This document shows positions 8,281 through 17,429 of a stretch of 64,000 bases of DNA, in pieces. This stretch comes from Bacteroides faecium. GTDB taxonomy: Bacteria > Bacteroidota > Bacteroidia > Bacteroidales > Bacteroidaceae. The notes beneath the pieces were generated by a model that saw only the letters and a program-made list of their open reading frames with translations, did no database searches and had not been told where the DNA came from. Numbering within the stretch: the stretch's first letter is position 1; every line of letters begins with the position of its first letter. The stretch is taken from assembly GCF_012113595.1 (NCBI RefSeq), contig NZ_CP050831.1:4526001-4590000 (forward strand), written 5' to 3'. The translations under genes and the position numbers were made by a program.

Positions 8281-9243
8281 TTAGAACTGTTCCAATATCT
8301 CAATCCGCTTTTCAATAGGGGGATGAGTGGCGAACAAACCACTTAGTTGGCTGTATAACCCTTTTGTTTTCTTTTTAGGATTTTGAATAAATAATTGGGC
8401 TACGTCTTTTCGTTCCACAGCTTCTATTGCCGGGTCGACAGAAATTTTGCGCAAAGCACTGGCGAGCGCCAACGGATTCTTCGTCATTTCTGCCGAACCT
8501 GCATCTGCCATGTATTCGCGCTTGCGTGAAATGGCAAAACGCATCAAGCTGGCGAAAAGGAAACCGATGGCAGCTATCAATAAAGCGACTATCATGAAGA
8601 GGAAAATTCCCCCGCTGCCTTTACTGTTGCTGCGTACACGTATATGCGTGATGGCATAGAACGTGATTTCCGTCAGCATGGAGAAGATACCTACAAATAC
8701 GATGGAGATAATCAACAAACGCACGTCCCGGTTACGGATATGGGTAAGCTCATGACCGATTACGGCTTCCAGCTCTTCATCATTCAGCTTTTTGATGATA
8801 CCTCTCGAAAGAGTAATCGTATATGTGCGGTCATTGATTCCGCTTGCAAATGCATTCAGTGAATCATCATAAATGATATTTATCTTCGGCATACTCATGC
8901 CCTGAGACATACAGAGATTCTCCACCAGGTTGTAAACGCGTTTGTTCTCCTTGCGGTCCAGCGGCTTGGAACCTGTGGCGGAATTAATGATTCTTGTATT
9001 TGCCCAATAGGCGATAAGAAACCAGATTGCCACCACTCCTAAGGTATAGGGTAGGGAAGAGAGGAAGAAATGATTGACCATAGGCATCATTTCGACTTCC
9101 ATGCTTTTTCCATATCCGAAAAGAATCAATAGGTAACAGGATAGATAAAGAAGCGCTGTTACCAGACAGGGAAAAAGGATTAATAGGAACGCGGAACGTA
9201 TGTTGTTCCGGCTTTGCTGTGTTTGGATTCCGACGTATTGCAT
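8281..9243 (-). CDS. M48 family (HtpX-like) zinc metalloprotease
   Basis: A 320-residue membrane protease. Two hydrophobic segments near residues 18-42 and 62-80 precede the cytosolic catalytic domain with HELTH at 164-168. Two more segments follow (about 175-195 and 215-235), and the third zinc ligand is the Glu of REYMAD. The C-terminal THPP motif is typical. HtpX-type enzymes degrade misfolded membrane proteins. It lies 42 bases after the stop of a lemA gene, a recurring pairing in Bacteroidetes, so they are likely one operon read from the lemA promoter. Confidence 0.92.
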   Translation of the reverse strand: MQYVGIQTQQSRNNIRSAFLLILFPCLVTALLYLSCYLLILFGYGKSMEVEMMPMVNHFFLSSLPYTLGVVAIWFLIAYWANTRIINSATGSKPLDRKENKRVYNLVENLCMSQGMSMPKINIIYDDSLNAFASGINDRTYTITLSRGIIKKLNDEELEAVIGHELTHIRNRDVRLLIISIVFVGIFSMLTEITFYAITHIRVRSNSKGSGGIFLFMIVALLIAAIGFLFASLMRFAISRKREYMADAGSAEMTKNPLALASALRKISVDPAIEAVERKDVAQLFIQNPKKKTKGLYSQLSGLFATHPPIEKRIEILEQF

Positions 9244-9285
9244 CGCGTGTTTGATTTATGCAGTGAGTGAACGGTGACTGGAGAT

Positions 9286-9846
9286 TTAGAAATTGATTTT
9301 GGGAGCCTGTTCCAGATTAGCGCGTTCATTCTTTCCCAAATCGAACATGATTTCTCTTTGGAATCCGGTCATGCCTGCTATGATATTAGAAGGGAATGTC
9401 TGCACGGCGTTATTATATTCTTTGGTAGCCGAGTTGAAATAACGGCGGACAGCAGCCAGCTTATTCTCCACGTCGGATATTTCTTCCTGTAATTGCAGGA
9501 AATTCTGATTTGCCTTTAGGTCGGGATAGGCTTCCAGTGTGATTTTCAGTCCTGCAAGAGCAGAGCTTAGCTGATTTTCAGCCGCTATCTTATCGTCGAT
9601 AGTCTTGGCGTTGACAGCGCCGTTACGTGCCTGAATCACACGGTCGAGTGTCTCTTTTTCGTGTGCGGCATATCCTTTCACGGTATCTACCAATTGCGGA
9701 ATCAAGTCATGGCGTTGCTTCAACTGCACGTCAATGTCGGCAAACGCGTTTTCACGATTGTTTCTCAGTCTCACTAGCGAATTGTACATGGATGCAAAAA
9801 TGATGCCCAACAATACAATAATTCCTACAACAATAAGTATAGTCAT
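9286..9846 (-). CDS. lemA: LemA family protein
   Basis: A 186-residue protein with one N-terminal membrane helix (residues 2-20) and a long helical domain with the LemA pattern (NRENAFADIDVQLKQRHDLIPQLV, and YNNAVQTFPSNIIA near the end). LemA proteins sit in the membrane with the helical bundle exposed; their role is unclear. It is the first gene of a pair with the M48 protease and has a well-matched promoter just upstream. Confidence 0.93.
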   Translation of the reverse strand: MTILIVVGIIVLLGIIFASMYNSLVRLRNNRENAFADIDVQLKQRHDLIPQLVDTVKGYAAHEKETLDRVIQARNGAVNAKTIDDKIAAENQLSSALAGLKITLEAYPDLKANQNFLQLQEEISDVENKLAAVRRYFNSATKEYNNAVQTFPSNIIAGMTGFQREIMFDLGKNERANLEQAPKINF

Positions 9847-9876
9847 CGTCTTTTAATTTATTAGATTAATGTTAAT

Positions 9877-9908
9877 CAAAAGTAATCTATTTGATTCTTT
9901 TAAGCAAA
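9877..9908 (-). promoter_or_regulatory. Bacteroides promoter for lemA-M48 operon
   Basis: On the minus strand TTTG (9905-9908) is followed after 20 bases by TACTTTTG (9877-9884), a full match to the Bacteroides -33/-7 consensus, 31 bases before the lemA ATG. Confidence 0.72.
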
Positions 9909-10086
9909 TGAATGGGAGCTTTTTCTTCAAATACCACCCGAAAACTATCAGAAAGCACCGAAAAACTATCATTTGATAGAAATAACCCCTAAGAAATGAT
10001 TAAAATACCCCTGTGTGAGACGCGAAATACCTTTAAACTTGCAACCGACGAGAAAAACGAAATATTAACCATAAAACCCTTAAAGT

Positions 10087-10590
10087 ATGAAAAGTTTAAG
10101 TTTCAGAAAAGATTTAATTGGAGTTCAGGAGGAGTTGCTTCGTTTCGCTTATAAACTAACGGCCAACCGCGAAGAAGCGAACGATTTGTTGCAGGAAACA
10201 TCTTTAAAAGCCTTGGATAATGAGGAAAAATTTGCTCCGGACACAAATTTCAAGGGATGGATGTATACTATCATGCGTAACATCTTTATTAATAACTACC
10301 GGAAAATCGTACGCGACCAGACTTTCGTAGACCCCACCGATAATTATTATCACTTGAACCTGCCTCAGGATTCAGGATTCGAAAGCACGGAAGGTGCCTA
10401 TGACTTGAAGGAAATGCACCGCATTGTCAATGCATTGCCAAAAGAGTATAAGGTGCCTTTTTCCATGCACGTATCCGGTTTCAAATACCGTGAGATTGCA
10501 GAGAAATTAGGTTTGCCATTAGGCACAGTGAAGAGCCGCATTTTCTTCACGCGCCAACGTTTACAACAAGAATTGAAGGACTTCGTATAA
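10087..10590 (+). CDS. ECF-type RNA polymerase sigma factor
   Basis: A 167-residue group IV sigma-70 factor. Region 2 spans about residues 15-85 (DLLQETSLKAL and FKGWMYTIMRN are the core and -10-recognition parts) and region 4 about 110-165 (helix-turn-helix FKYREIAEKLGLPLGTVKSRI). There is no signal or extra C-terminal domain. No anti-sigma gene adjoins it: the next gene is convergent and the previous one divergent. Its control therefore must come from elsewhere or from its own expression level. The 240-bp upstream region is AT-rich, with a weak TAnnTTT match. Confidence 0.93.
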   Translation: MKSLSFRKDLIGVQEELLRFAYKLTANREEANDLLQETSLKALDNEEKFAPDTNFKGWMYTIMRNIFINNYRKIVRDQTFVDPTDNYYHLNLPQDSGFESTEGAYDLKEMHRIVNALPKEYKVPFSMHVSGFKYREIAEKLGLPLGTVKSRIFFTRQRLQQELKDFV

Positions 10591-10625
10591 TGAGGATAAC
10601 ACATACAAACAAGCTTATAGACATA

Positions 10626-10671
10626 AAAGGAGCAAGAGAATAAGATTCTCGTTGCTCCTTCTTCTTTTTCC
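10626..10671 (+). terminator. Terminator after the ECF sigma gene
   Basis: AAGGAGCAA plus GAGAAT pair with ATTCTC plus TTGCTCCTT (one bulged G), followed by a CTTCTTCTTTTT tract. Confidence 0.8.
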
Positions 10672-10711
10672 TTATATAATAAGGATATAGATGAATAGTC
10701 ACGGTATCTGC

Positions 10712-11461
10712 CTACCGTTTCTTCTTTTTCTTGCTTTTGCTACTTTTCTTTTCTGTAGTTTTCTCTTCCGGCGGGAACTTGGGAACCAGGTTCATCAACC
10801 GTAAGATTTGATTTTGCCGTTTTAGTATGTAAGGCGAAGGCTTCGCCGAATTAAACCGTATCGGATTGGGAAGAGTGGCGGCTATGAGGGCACATTGACC
10901 TTTCGTTAGTTTGGCGGCTGTCGTGCCGAACTTGTTTTTTGCGGTAGCTTGCGCTCCGTAGATGCCGTTTCCCATTTCAATAGAGTTGAGATAGACTTCC
11001 ATGATTCGTTCTTTCGACCAGAATGTTTCGATAAGGAACGTGAAATAAACTTCAAGCCCTTTCCGTACCCACGAAGACTGCGGCCATAAGAAGACGTTCT
11101 TGGCTGTCTGCTGACTGATGGTGCTTGCGCCCCGTTTCCGTTTGCGTGTTTCATTCTCTTTCATCGCTTTCTTGATTTCTACGAAATCGAACCCGTTATG
11201 CTCGGCAAAACGGTTGTCTTCGGAAGCGATGACTGCCATCGGCAGGTTGGGAGATATCTTATCAAAAGAAACCCACGTGTGTTTCCACGTGGGTTTATCT
11301 CCTGAGAAAATCTGCTGAACGCTTCGGATAACCATCAACGGAGTGATATAAACCGGCATAAACCGATAGATAATGACCGTCAGTAAGGTCGATGCAAAGA
11401 AGAATATCAGCAGGTTGCGCGTATAACGCAGTAATTTCTTAATGAGAAGCTGCTTGTGCAT
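10712..11461 (-). CDS. mtgA: Monofunctional peptidoglycan transglycosylase
   Basis: A 249-residue GT51 enzyme that polymerises lipid II into glycan strands without a transpeptidase domain. One N-terminal membrane helix (about 15-33) anchors it. The GT51 motifs are all seen: EDNRFAEHNGFD (catalytic Glu81), GASTISQQTAKN, RKGLEVYFTFLIE, and RIMEVYLNSIEMGNGIYG. The C terminus is a Lys/Ser-rich tail of about 20 residues. The start overlaps the end of the OmpA lipoprotein gene by 23 bases, which suggests coupled translation and a shared role at the cell wall. Confidence 0.95.
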   Translation of the reverse strand: MHKQLLIKKLLRYTRNLLIFFFASTLLTVIIYRFMPVYITPLMVIRSVQQIFSGDKPTWKHTWVSFDKISPNLPMAVIASEDNRFAEHNGFDFVEIKKAMKENETRKRKRGASTISQQTAKNVFLWPQSSWVRKGLEVYFTFLIETFWSKERIMEVYLNSIEMGNGIYGAQATAKNKFGTTAAKLTKGQCALIAATLPNPIRFNSAKPSPYILKRQNQILRLMNLVPKFPPEEKTTEKKSSKSKKKKKR

Positions 11462-12155
11462 CTCTAATCATTTGCTCACTAGCGTACATGTAAACTTCTA
11501 CACGACGGTTCTGTTCACGGCCGGCTGCTGTGTCATTGTTTGCAACTGGGTCGCTTTCGCCCATTCCTTGTACACCTTTAATCTGATTGGTAGAAACACC
11601 ACAACTCAACAGGTAGCTGGATACACTCTGTGCACGTTCCTGTGACAGGTTCAGGTTCTTTTGCTGGCTTTGTGCGGCAGTACTGTTCTTCCAACCCTGG
11701 TTGTCGGTATATCCATAAATGGATACGTCCATGTCACGGTTCTGGTTGAGTACGTTGTTGGCAAATTTGCTCAGAGCAGATTTGGCGGCAGCACTCAGAG
11801 TTGCATTACCCGTAGTGAAAAGAATTCCTGAATCGAATGTAACTTTCACGGCTTGCAGTCCGTTGTTGTCTGTTATCTGTTCTACTTGTGCGCCTTCGAT
11901 TTGTTTTGCTTCCGCCGCTGCCTTATCCATCTTCTTGCCGATAAGAGCACCGGTTCCCGCACCTACTGCCGTACCAATGGCAGCACCGATAGCGGCACCT
12001 TTGCCTTTGCCGATAACACCACCGAGGATTGCACCCAGTGCAGCGCCCGAACCACCACCGATAGCAGCACCTTTACCAGTGTTGTTCATACTTCCACAAC
12101 TACCAAATATCATGGCTATACTCATGAAGAGAACCATAAATTTCATCTTGTTCAT
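11439..12155 (-). CDS. OmpA-domain lipoprotein with glycine zipper
   Basis: A 238-residue outer-membrane lipoprotein. The signal ends in the lipobox FGSC with Cys20. Residues 26-75 are a glycine-zipper membrane segment (GxxxG repeats with Ala). Residues 105-230 form an OmpA peptidoglycan-binding domain with GYTDNQG and a closing NRRVEVYMY. It links the outer membrane to the cell wall. It overlaps mtgA downstream by 23 bases in a different frame. A TATCTTTG -7 element lies 75 bases upstream. Confidence 0.93.
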   Translation of the reverse strand: MNKMKFMVLFMSIAMIFGSCGSMNNTGKGAAIGGGSGAALGAILGGVIGKGKGAAIGAAIGTAVGAGTGALIGKKMDKAAAEAKQIEGAQVEQITDNNGLQAVKVTFDSGILFTTGNATLSAAAKSALSKFANNVLNQNRDMDVSIYGYTDNQGWKNSTAAQSQQKNLNLSQERAQSVSSYLLSCGVSTNQIKGVQGMGESDPVANNDTAAGREQNRRVEVYMYASEQMIRDAQAASH

Positions 12156-12229
12156 AATGTTGATGTTTTAAAAAAATAGGTTTATAAATATAGTTTTATA
12201 CGAATCACATCGTATAATAAATAACACCG

Positions 12230-12237
12230 CAAAGATA
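12230..12237 (-). promoter_or_regulatory. Bacteroides -7 element (TATCTTTG) for the OmpA lipoprotein-mtgA pair
   Basis: Reads TATCTTTG on the minus strand 75 bases before the ATG. A good -33 TTTG is not seen at the usual spacing. Confidence 0.5.
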
Positions 12238-12319
12238 CATATTATTTGGCAAGCATGTACTTTTTAAGTTAAAATAACTCGGACGGTTCTTTTTGTGTGT
12301 TAATGAGGAGAACTAAAAG

Positions 12320-13672
12320 CTATCCTTTGGCCACACTACGGATATTCAGGCACTTTTTCTTGATGATGACAAACCAGCTTAAAAGAATCAGTCCTTTGGC
12401 AACCGTAGTGACGCAGACAGCCCACCAAATGCCTTCTACTCCCATACCCATCCGTACAAACAGGATGGCAAGCGGGATACGCATATAGTTGCATACGATA
12501 CTGATAACAGCAGGCGGTATTGTACGTCCGATACCATAGAATACTCCCTGCATGGTGATTTCGAGCATCATAAAGAGCTGCGAATACCCGTCGATACGCA
12601 GGAATACACCTCCGGCTTCGTAAGCCGCTTGTTCAGGGACAAAAATAGAGAAGACCTCATTTCCGAAGAAAACAAAAAGCAATGTGCAGAATGTTCCGAA
12701 AATTCCTGTCATCCATAAGGTTGTGTGCCAGGCTCTAAGTACCCGCTCGATTCGTCCGGCCGCATAGTTTTGGGCGATAAAGGCACTTAGTGCGGTGGAG
12801 AACCCTTGCGAAGTATTCCAAGTGATGGCTTCTATCTGTCCGCCGGTGGTGAAAGTCATCAGGCCGATATGTCCGCCCTGCTCTGAAGCTGTGCGGCAAA
12901 GGAACATATTGACGAAAGCAAATAGAGTGTTCAAAGTCGCTACGGGGAGTCCCAACTTTAAGATTCTCCGTGTGTATTTTTTCTTCAGACGGGTAAAGAA
13001 GGGGAATCCGCCGAGCAGGGCATCTCTGTGACGTAACTGATAGATGAAAATAAGAAATACACTCGCTTCTGCAATCCAGGTAGCATAAGCTGCGCCGTTT
13101 GTTCCCAGTCCGAATCCGAATATGAACAGAGGGTCGAGGATGATGTTCAGTATCAATCCCGTGCCGCTTATAAAGAAGGGAACTTTACTGCGTCCTGCCG
13201 CATTATAAATACCTGTGAAGGCGGCGGAGAGGAATACGAACGGCAATCCGGTCGAAACAATCCGTAGGTATTGTACGGCATTGGCGGTAATATGCTCTTC
13301 AAGCTCATAGATACGTATGATAGGCTCTGCGAAAACGAAAAGCAATGTCCCCCAACACAAGGAAATAATCAATGCAATTGTAATATTGTGAGATGCGAAG
13401 TTCCGTGCGTCTTCCTGACTCTGTGCACCGATGGACTGTCCGACACTGACTTCGGAACCTACCTTATTTAATAAGGAGATAGAACCGGACATCCACGTCA
13501 GGATACCGACAGAGCCAATGGCGGCTACGGCTTCACTTCCCAGTCGTCCCACCCAAGCCATATCCGTAAGACTATATGCCATCTGAATGAATGAAGTTGC
13601 CATGATAGGCATTGCCAGATTGAACAGTTGACGGTTGATAGGGCCTTGCGTAAGATTCTTTATTCCTTGCAT
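12320..13672 (-). CDS. MATE family multidrug/Na+ antiporter
   Basis: A 450-residue inner-membrane exporter with about 12 helices in two homologous halves. The first half has the family pattern LAMPIMATSFIQMAYSLTDMAWVGRLG near residue 20. MATE proteins export drugs or metabolites in exchange for Na+ or H+. The frame is open to 13702, but a TATCTTTG promoter element at 13700-13707 would overlap that longer start, so the ATG at 13672 is preferred. It is divergent from the esterase gene, with about 90 bases between the two starts. Confidence 0.93.
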   Translation of the reverse strand: MQGIKNLTQGPINRQLFNLAMPIMATSFIQMAYSLTDMAWVGRLGSEAVAAIGSVGILTWMSGSISLLNKVGSEVSVGQSIGAQSQEDARNFASHNITIALIISLCWGTLLFVFAEPIIRIYELEEHITANAVQYLRIVSTGLPFVFLSAAFTGIYNAAGRSKVPFFISGTGLILNIILDPLFIFGFGLGTNGAAYATWIAEASVFLIFIYQLRHRDALLGGFPFFTRLKKKYTRRILKLGLPVATLNTLFAFVNMFLCRTASEQGGHIGLMTFTTGGQIEAITWNTSQGFSTALSAFIAQNYAAGRIERVLRAWHTTLWMTGIFGTFCTLLFVFFGNEVFSIFVPEQAAYEAGGVFLRIDGYSQLFMMLEITMQGVFYGIGRTIPPAVISIVCNYMRIPLAILFVRMGMGVEGIWWAVCVTTVAKGLILLSWFVIIKKKCLNIRSVAKG

Positions 13673-13699
13673 ATAATTTTTTATAATCAAAATGGGGTG

Positions 13700-13726
13700 C
13701 AAAGATACACAAAATTACTATCTTCG
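13700..13726. promoter_or_regulatory. Divergent promoter elements for MATE and the double esterase
   Basis: Minus strand TATCTTTG at 13700-13707 (MATE) and plus strand TATCTTCG at 13719-13726 (esterase, one mismatch) lie back to back in the gap between the two divergent genes. Confidence 0.5.
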
Positions 13727-13764
13727 CACATCTAATTATTCATTAATCAAAGTACATAGATACT

Positions 13765-15150
13765 ATGAAACAGAAATTTTCTACTATTTTTTTCCTGTTA
13801 CTTCTTTTGTTGGCAGGTTCCCGGGTGGTAGCTCAAAATGCTCCGAAACCATTTGATATTGAACAACCTTCGCTTCGTGTATTCCTTCCTGCACCGGAAC
13901 TGGCAACGGGTCGTGCTGTGGTGGCATGTCCGGGTGGCGGATATTCTCATTTGGCTGTCGATCACGAAGGTTATGACTGGGCACCGTATTTCAACAAACA
14001 AGGTATTGCACTGATTGTCTTGAAATACCGCATGCCGAAAGGCGACCGCACGCTTCCTATCTCAGATGCCGAAGCTGCCATGAAGATAGTTCGTGACAGT
14101 GCGGATGTATGGAACCTGAATCCGAATGACATTGGTATCATGGGGTCTTCCGCCGGTGGTCACTTGGCATCGACCATCGCTACCCATGCCAAACCCGAAC
14201 TCCGTCCGAATTTCCAGATTCTTTTCTATCCGGTGATTACGATGGATAAATCTTATACTCACATGGGTTCTCACAACAATCTTTTGGGTCAGGATGCGTC
14301 CGCCGAACTGGAAGCTGAATATTCCAATGAAAAGCAAGTGACGAAGGATACGCCCCGTGCCTTTATCGTTTATAGTGACGACGACAAGGCTGTTCCACCC
14401 GCCAACGGAGTGAACTATTACCTCGCTCTGAACAAGCACAAAGTCCCTGCCGTCCTTCATATCTATCCTTCCGGCGGACATGGCTGGGGAATCCGTGAGA
14501 ACTTCCTTTATAAGAATGAAATGCTGAACGAGCTGACTTCCTGGCTGAATAGCTTCAAAGTACCTCATAAGGATGCGATTCGTGTTGCTTGCATCGGCAA
14601 TAGCATTACCTACGGAGCCCGCATCAAGAACCGCAACCGCGACAGTTACCCTGCCGTATTGGGACGTATGATGGGTGGTGCATATTGGGTGAAGAATTTC
14701 GGAGTAAGTGCCCGCACCTTATTAAATAAGGGCGACCATCCTTATATGAATGAAAAAGCCTATCAGGACGCATTGGCTTTCAACCCCAATATCGTAGTCA
14801 TCAAACTTGGAACGAACGACAGCAAATCATTCAACTGGAAGTATAAGGCAGACTTCACAAAAGACCTGCAAACAATGGTAGATGCTTTCAAAGCCCTTCC
14901 GGTCCAACCTAAAATTTATCTCTGTTATCCTTCCAAAGCTTATCAGACTGGTGACAATATCAACGATGATATTATTTCAAAAGAAATCATTCCGATGATA
15001 AGGAAGGTTGCCAAGAAAAACAACCTGTCTGTTATCGACCTTCATACGGCAATGGACGGAATGCCCCAGCTTTTCCCGGACAAGATTCATCCGAACGAAG
15101 CGGGAGCTGAAATAATGGCAAAAGCCGTTTATCAGGCTTTGAAAAAGTAA
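13765..15150 (+). CDS. Secreted two-domain esterase: alpha/beta hydrolase plus SGNH hydrolase
   Basis: A 461-residue exported enzyme (signal peptide 1-23, ending in VVAQ). Residues about 35-268 are an alpha/beta hydrolase of the acetyl-xylan-esterase/BD-FAE type: oxyanion CPGGGY at 55-60, nucleophile Ser129 in GSSAG, an acid in DDD around 205-207, His239 in SGGHGWG. Residues about 271-461 are an SGNH/GDSL hydrolase: Ser280 in GNSIT, GTND at 349-352, His442 in DKIHPNE. Both active sites look intact, so the protein should remove two ester decorations, probably acetyl groups, from glycans. It lies outside any visible polysaccharide utilisation locus. Confidence 0.9.
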   Translation: MKQKFSTIFFLLLLLLAGSRVVAQNAPKPFDIEQPSLRVFLPAPELATGRAVVACPGGGYSHLAVDHEGYDWAPYFNKQGIALIVLKYRMPKGDRTLPISDAEAAMKIVRDSADVWNLNPNDIGIMGSSAGGHLASTIATHAKPELRPNFQILFYPVITMDKSYTHMGSHNNLLGQDASAELEAEYSNEKQVTKDTPRAFIVYSDDDKAVPPANGVNYYLALNKHKVPAVLHIYPSGGHGWGIRENFLYKNEMLNELTSWLNSFKVPHKDAIRVACIGNSITYGARIKNRNRDSYPAVLGRMMGGAYWVKNFGVSARTLLNKGDHPYMNEKAYQDALAFNPNIVVIKLGTNDSKSFNWKYKADFTKDLQTMVDAFKALPVQPKIYLCYPSKAYQTGDNINDDIISKEIIPMIRKVAKKNNLSVIDLHTAMDGMPQLFPDKIHPNEAGAEIMAKAVYQALKK

Positions 15151-15170
15151 AACGAAATACAATAATCACA

Positions 15171-15225
15171 AAATTTCCGGCTGTAATGTTCTCTTTCCGA
15201 GAGCTTTACAGCCGGAAATTTTTTT
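15171..15225 (+). terminator. Terminator after the double esterase
   Basis: A 16-bp perfect stem (AAATTTCCGGCTGTAA with its complement) around a 19-nt loop that contains a smaller CTCTTTCCGAGAG hairpin, followed by a T run. Confidence 0.88.
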
Positions 15226-15299
15226 GTTTAATGACGCATAATCTTCTTATAATATACTAAAAAGTGTGTTTTCAGAAAGTTATAATTAATTGGAATTTT

Positions 15300-15307
15300 T
15301 AATTTTG
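15300..15307 (+). promoter_or_regulatory. Bacteroides -7 element (TAATTTTG) for the PAS histidine kinase
   Basis: TAATTTTG lies 36 bases before the ATG at 15344. The -33 box is unclear. Confidence 0.45.
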
Positions 15308-15343
15308 CGCGCTTTAACTATGTTGAACTGATTGGTGGATGTT

Positions 15344-17212
15344 ATGAATAAACAGAAAGATTTTACATTTTTCTCGAAGCTAATGGCTTGCGCTAATATG
15401 GGATGGTGGAAAGCCAATTTAGCAACATTGAGTTATGAATGTTCTGAACATATAGCAGAACTTTTAGGTTTGGATAAAACTGGGATTATCAGTTTCGAGG
15501 ACTTCGATAAACGCATACTGAAAGGGGAACAGCACCTCACGGCAATCTATGCTTTAGGTGTGCTTCAAATACCGGAATCCGTATATTTGCTCGACACAAA
15601 GAGAGGTGCTGTATGGGTACGGAGCAAAGTTTGCTTTAAAGAAACGGACGAAGAAGGAAATACAATAGTTTACGGCATAGTCGAAATACAGGACGCTCCC
15701 GATATGGCATCGGCATATCAGGCTTTGCAATATAGCGAACGACTCCTGCGCAAAATCTTCAAACACCTGCCCGTAGGTATCGAACTATACAATAAAAATG
15801 GAATTTTGATGGACCTGAACGATAAGGAACTCGAAATGTTTCATGTCGATAAAAAGGAAGATATCCTGGGCATCAACATATTCGACAATCCTATTTTCCC
15901 GGAAGAAATGAAAAAACGGCTGCGTAATAATGAAGATGCCGATTTTACTTTCCGCTATGATTTCTCGAAAGTAGGGCAGTATTATCCGAATTCGAAGAAA
16001 GAAGGAACGATTGATTTAGTAACAAAAGTAACTACCCTGTATGATGATAATCATAATCCGGTAAGTTATCTGCTGATTAATGCAGATAAGACGGAAACGA
16101 CTGTCGCTTATAATAAGATTCAGGAATTTGAGGAGTTCTTCGAACTGGTCGGTGATTACGCTAAAGTGGGTTATGTCCATTATAATATTTTGAGCGGGCA
16201 GGGGTATGCCCAAAAAAGTTGGTATAGGAATATAGGTGAAGCGGACGGCACGCCATTGTCTGAAATCTTTGGTATCTACCGGCATTTTCATCCCGACGAC
16301 CGTGAATCAATGATTCGTTTTCTGGAAGATGCGCGGAAAGGCGCAGCTGTCAAATTTAACCATGAAATACGTGTTCTTAGGGCAGATGGTGCATATACAT
16401 GGACGCATGTCAACCTGCTAGTCAAGAAATATGCTCCGCAAGATAATATTATCGAGCTAATCGGTATCAACTATGATATTACCGAACTGAAGGAAACGGA
16501 AGAGAAACTTGTCAAGGCCCGCGATAAAGCCGAAGCGTCCGACCGTCTGAAATCTGCTTTTCTGGCTAATATGAGCCATGAGATACGTACTCCCTTGAAT
16601 GCTATCGTCGGCTTTTCAAGTCTGTTGGCAAGTACGGAAGATGTGGCGGAGAAAGAACTATATAATTCACTCATCAGCCACAACAACGAGCTCTTGCTCA
16701 ATCTGATAAACGATGTCCTTGACCTTTCCAAGATAGAATCCGGTTATTTGGAACTGCATCCTAATTGGTTTAACTTGGCAGAACTTCTTAACGAGAGCGT
16801 CGCAGAATATGCCTGTCAAGTGCCTTCTGGCATCGAACTTCGTACTAACTATCCCGAGCAGGACTTCTTAGTGGATTTAGACAGGTTGCGTATCAAACAG
16901 ATATTGAACAACTTCCTCTCGAATTCTCTCAAGAACACAACTCGAGGGCACATAGAAGTATTCTATGAAATAGATTCCTGTTGTGTACGTATCGGCGTCA
17001 GCGATACTGGACGTGGAATAGCTCAAAATATGAGGGAAAAGATATTCGAAAGATTTGAGAAAGTAGACTCTTTTGCCCAAGGTGCAGGGCTGGGCTTGTC
17101 TATCTGTAAATCTATTGTCGATAAAATGAACGGACGGATATTGATAGATTCCCAACTGGGTATAGGCAGTACTTTTGTAATCGAATTGCCTTGTCAATCT
17201 GTTCAAGTATAA
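15344..17212 (+). CDS. PAS-domain sensor histidine kinase
   Basis: A 622-residue kinase without membrane helices or signal peptide. Three PAS-like segments (about residues 15-115, 130-250 and 265-385; the last has a PAC-type end before the kinase) precede HisKA with the phospho-acceptor His412 in NMSHEIRTP, and an HATPase domain with the N box NNFLSNSLKN, DTGRG and GLGLSICKS. No receiver or output domain is attached and no response regulator adjoins it. The frame opens 4 codons earlier at a TTG, but the ATG at 15344 is preferred. It resembles the kinase at 29793-32465 over HisKA. Confidence 0.92.
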   Translation: MNKQKDFTFFSKLMACANMGWWKANLATLSYECSEHIAELLGLDKTGIISFEDFDKRILKGEQHLTAIYALGVLQIPESVYLLDTKRGAVWVRSKVCFKETDEEGNTIVYGIVEIQDAPDMASAYQALQYSERLLRKIFKHLPVGIELYNKNGILMDLNDKELEMFHVDKKEDILGINIFDNPIFPEEMKKRLRNNEDADFTFRYDFSKVGQYYPNSKKEGTIDLVTKVTTLYDDNHNPVSYLLINADKTETTVAYNKIQEFEEFFELVGDYAKVGYVHYNILSGQGYAQKSWYRNIGEADGTPLSEIFGIYRHFHPDDRESMIRFLEDARKGAAVKFNHEIRVLRADGAYTWTHVNLLVKKYAPQDNIIELIGINYDITELKETEEKLVKARDKAEASDRLKSAFLANMSHEIRTPLNAIVGFSSLLASTEDVAEKELYNSLISHNNELLLNLINDVLDLSKIESGYLELHPNWFNLAELLNESVAEYACQVPSGIELRTNYPEQDFLVDLDRLRIKQILNNFLSNSLKNTTRGHIEVFYEIDSCCVRIGVSDTGRGIAQNMREKIFERFEKVDSFAQGAGLGLSICKSIVDKMNGRILIDSQLGIGSTFVIELPCQSVQV

Positions 17213-17361
17213 AACAACTTCGTTCTGATTTATTGAGGTAATTAGTGATTTATTTTTGTTACCCCTAATCGTTTTTTGGGGGAAGGGGGTACGATTTGGA
17301 TACTAAAGTGTGTCTTTTCGTGCCCCTTTTTGCCTTTCAAGCAAGACTGAAACAATGAAAA
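17213..17361. other. Noncoding stretch between the kinase and the tRNA terminator
   Basis: No gene is seen here. It holds two G5 runs close together near 17276-17289 facing a C4 run, which could form a short hairpin. Nothing else is recognised. Confidence 0.5.
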
Positions 17362-17393
17362 AAGTCCTACAATACATTGATATTGTAGGACTT
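17362..17393 (-). terminator. Terminator of tRNA-Lys
   Basis: A perfect 13-bp stem (AAGTCCTACAATA and complement) with a 6-nt loop, followed on the minus strand by a T run, 37 bases after the tRNA 3' end. Confidence 0.85.
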
Positions 17394-17429
17394 GTCTCTT
17401 TTTTGTCGCCGTTTGGCTTTGTTCTTATG

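Noticed and set aside
11439..11461. Frameshift joining the OmpA lipoprotein and mtgA
   Set aside because: Both proteins are complete, with normal lengths and their own ends, so the overlap is a true gene overlap.
17276..17289. G-quadruplex
   Set aside because: Only two G5 runs are present; four runs are needed for a usual intramolecular quadruplex.
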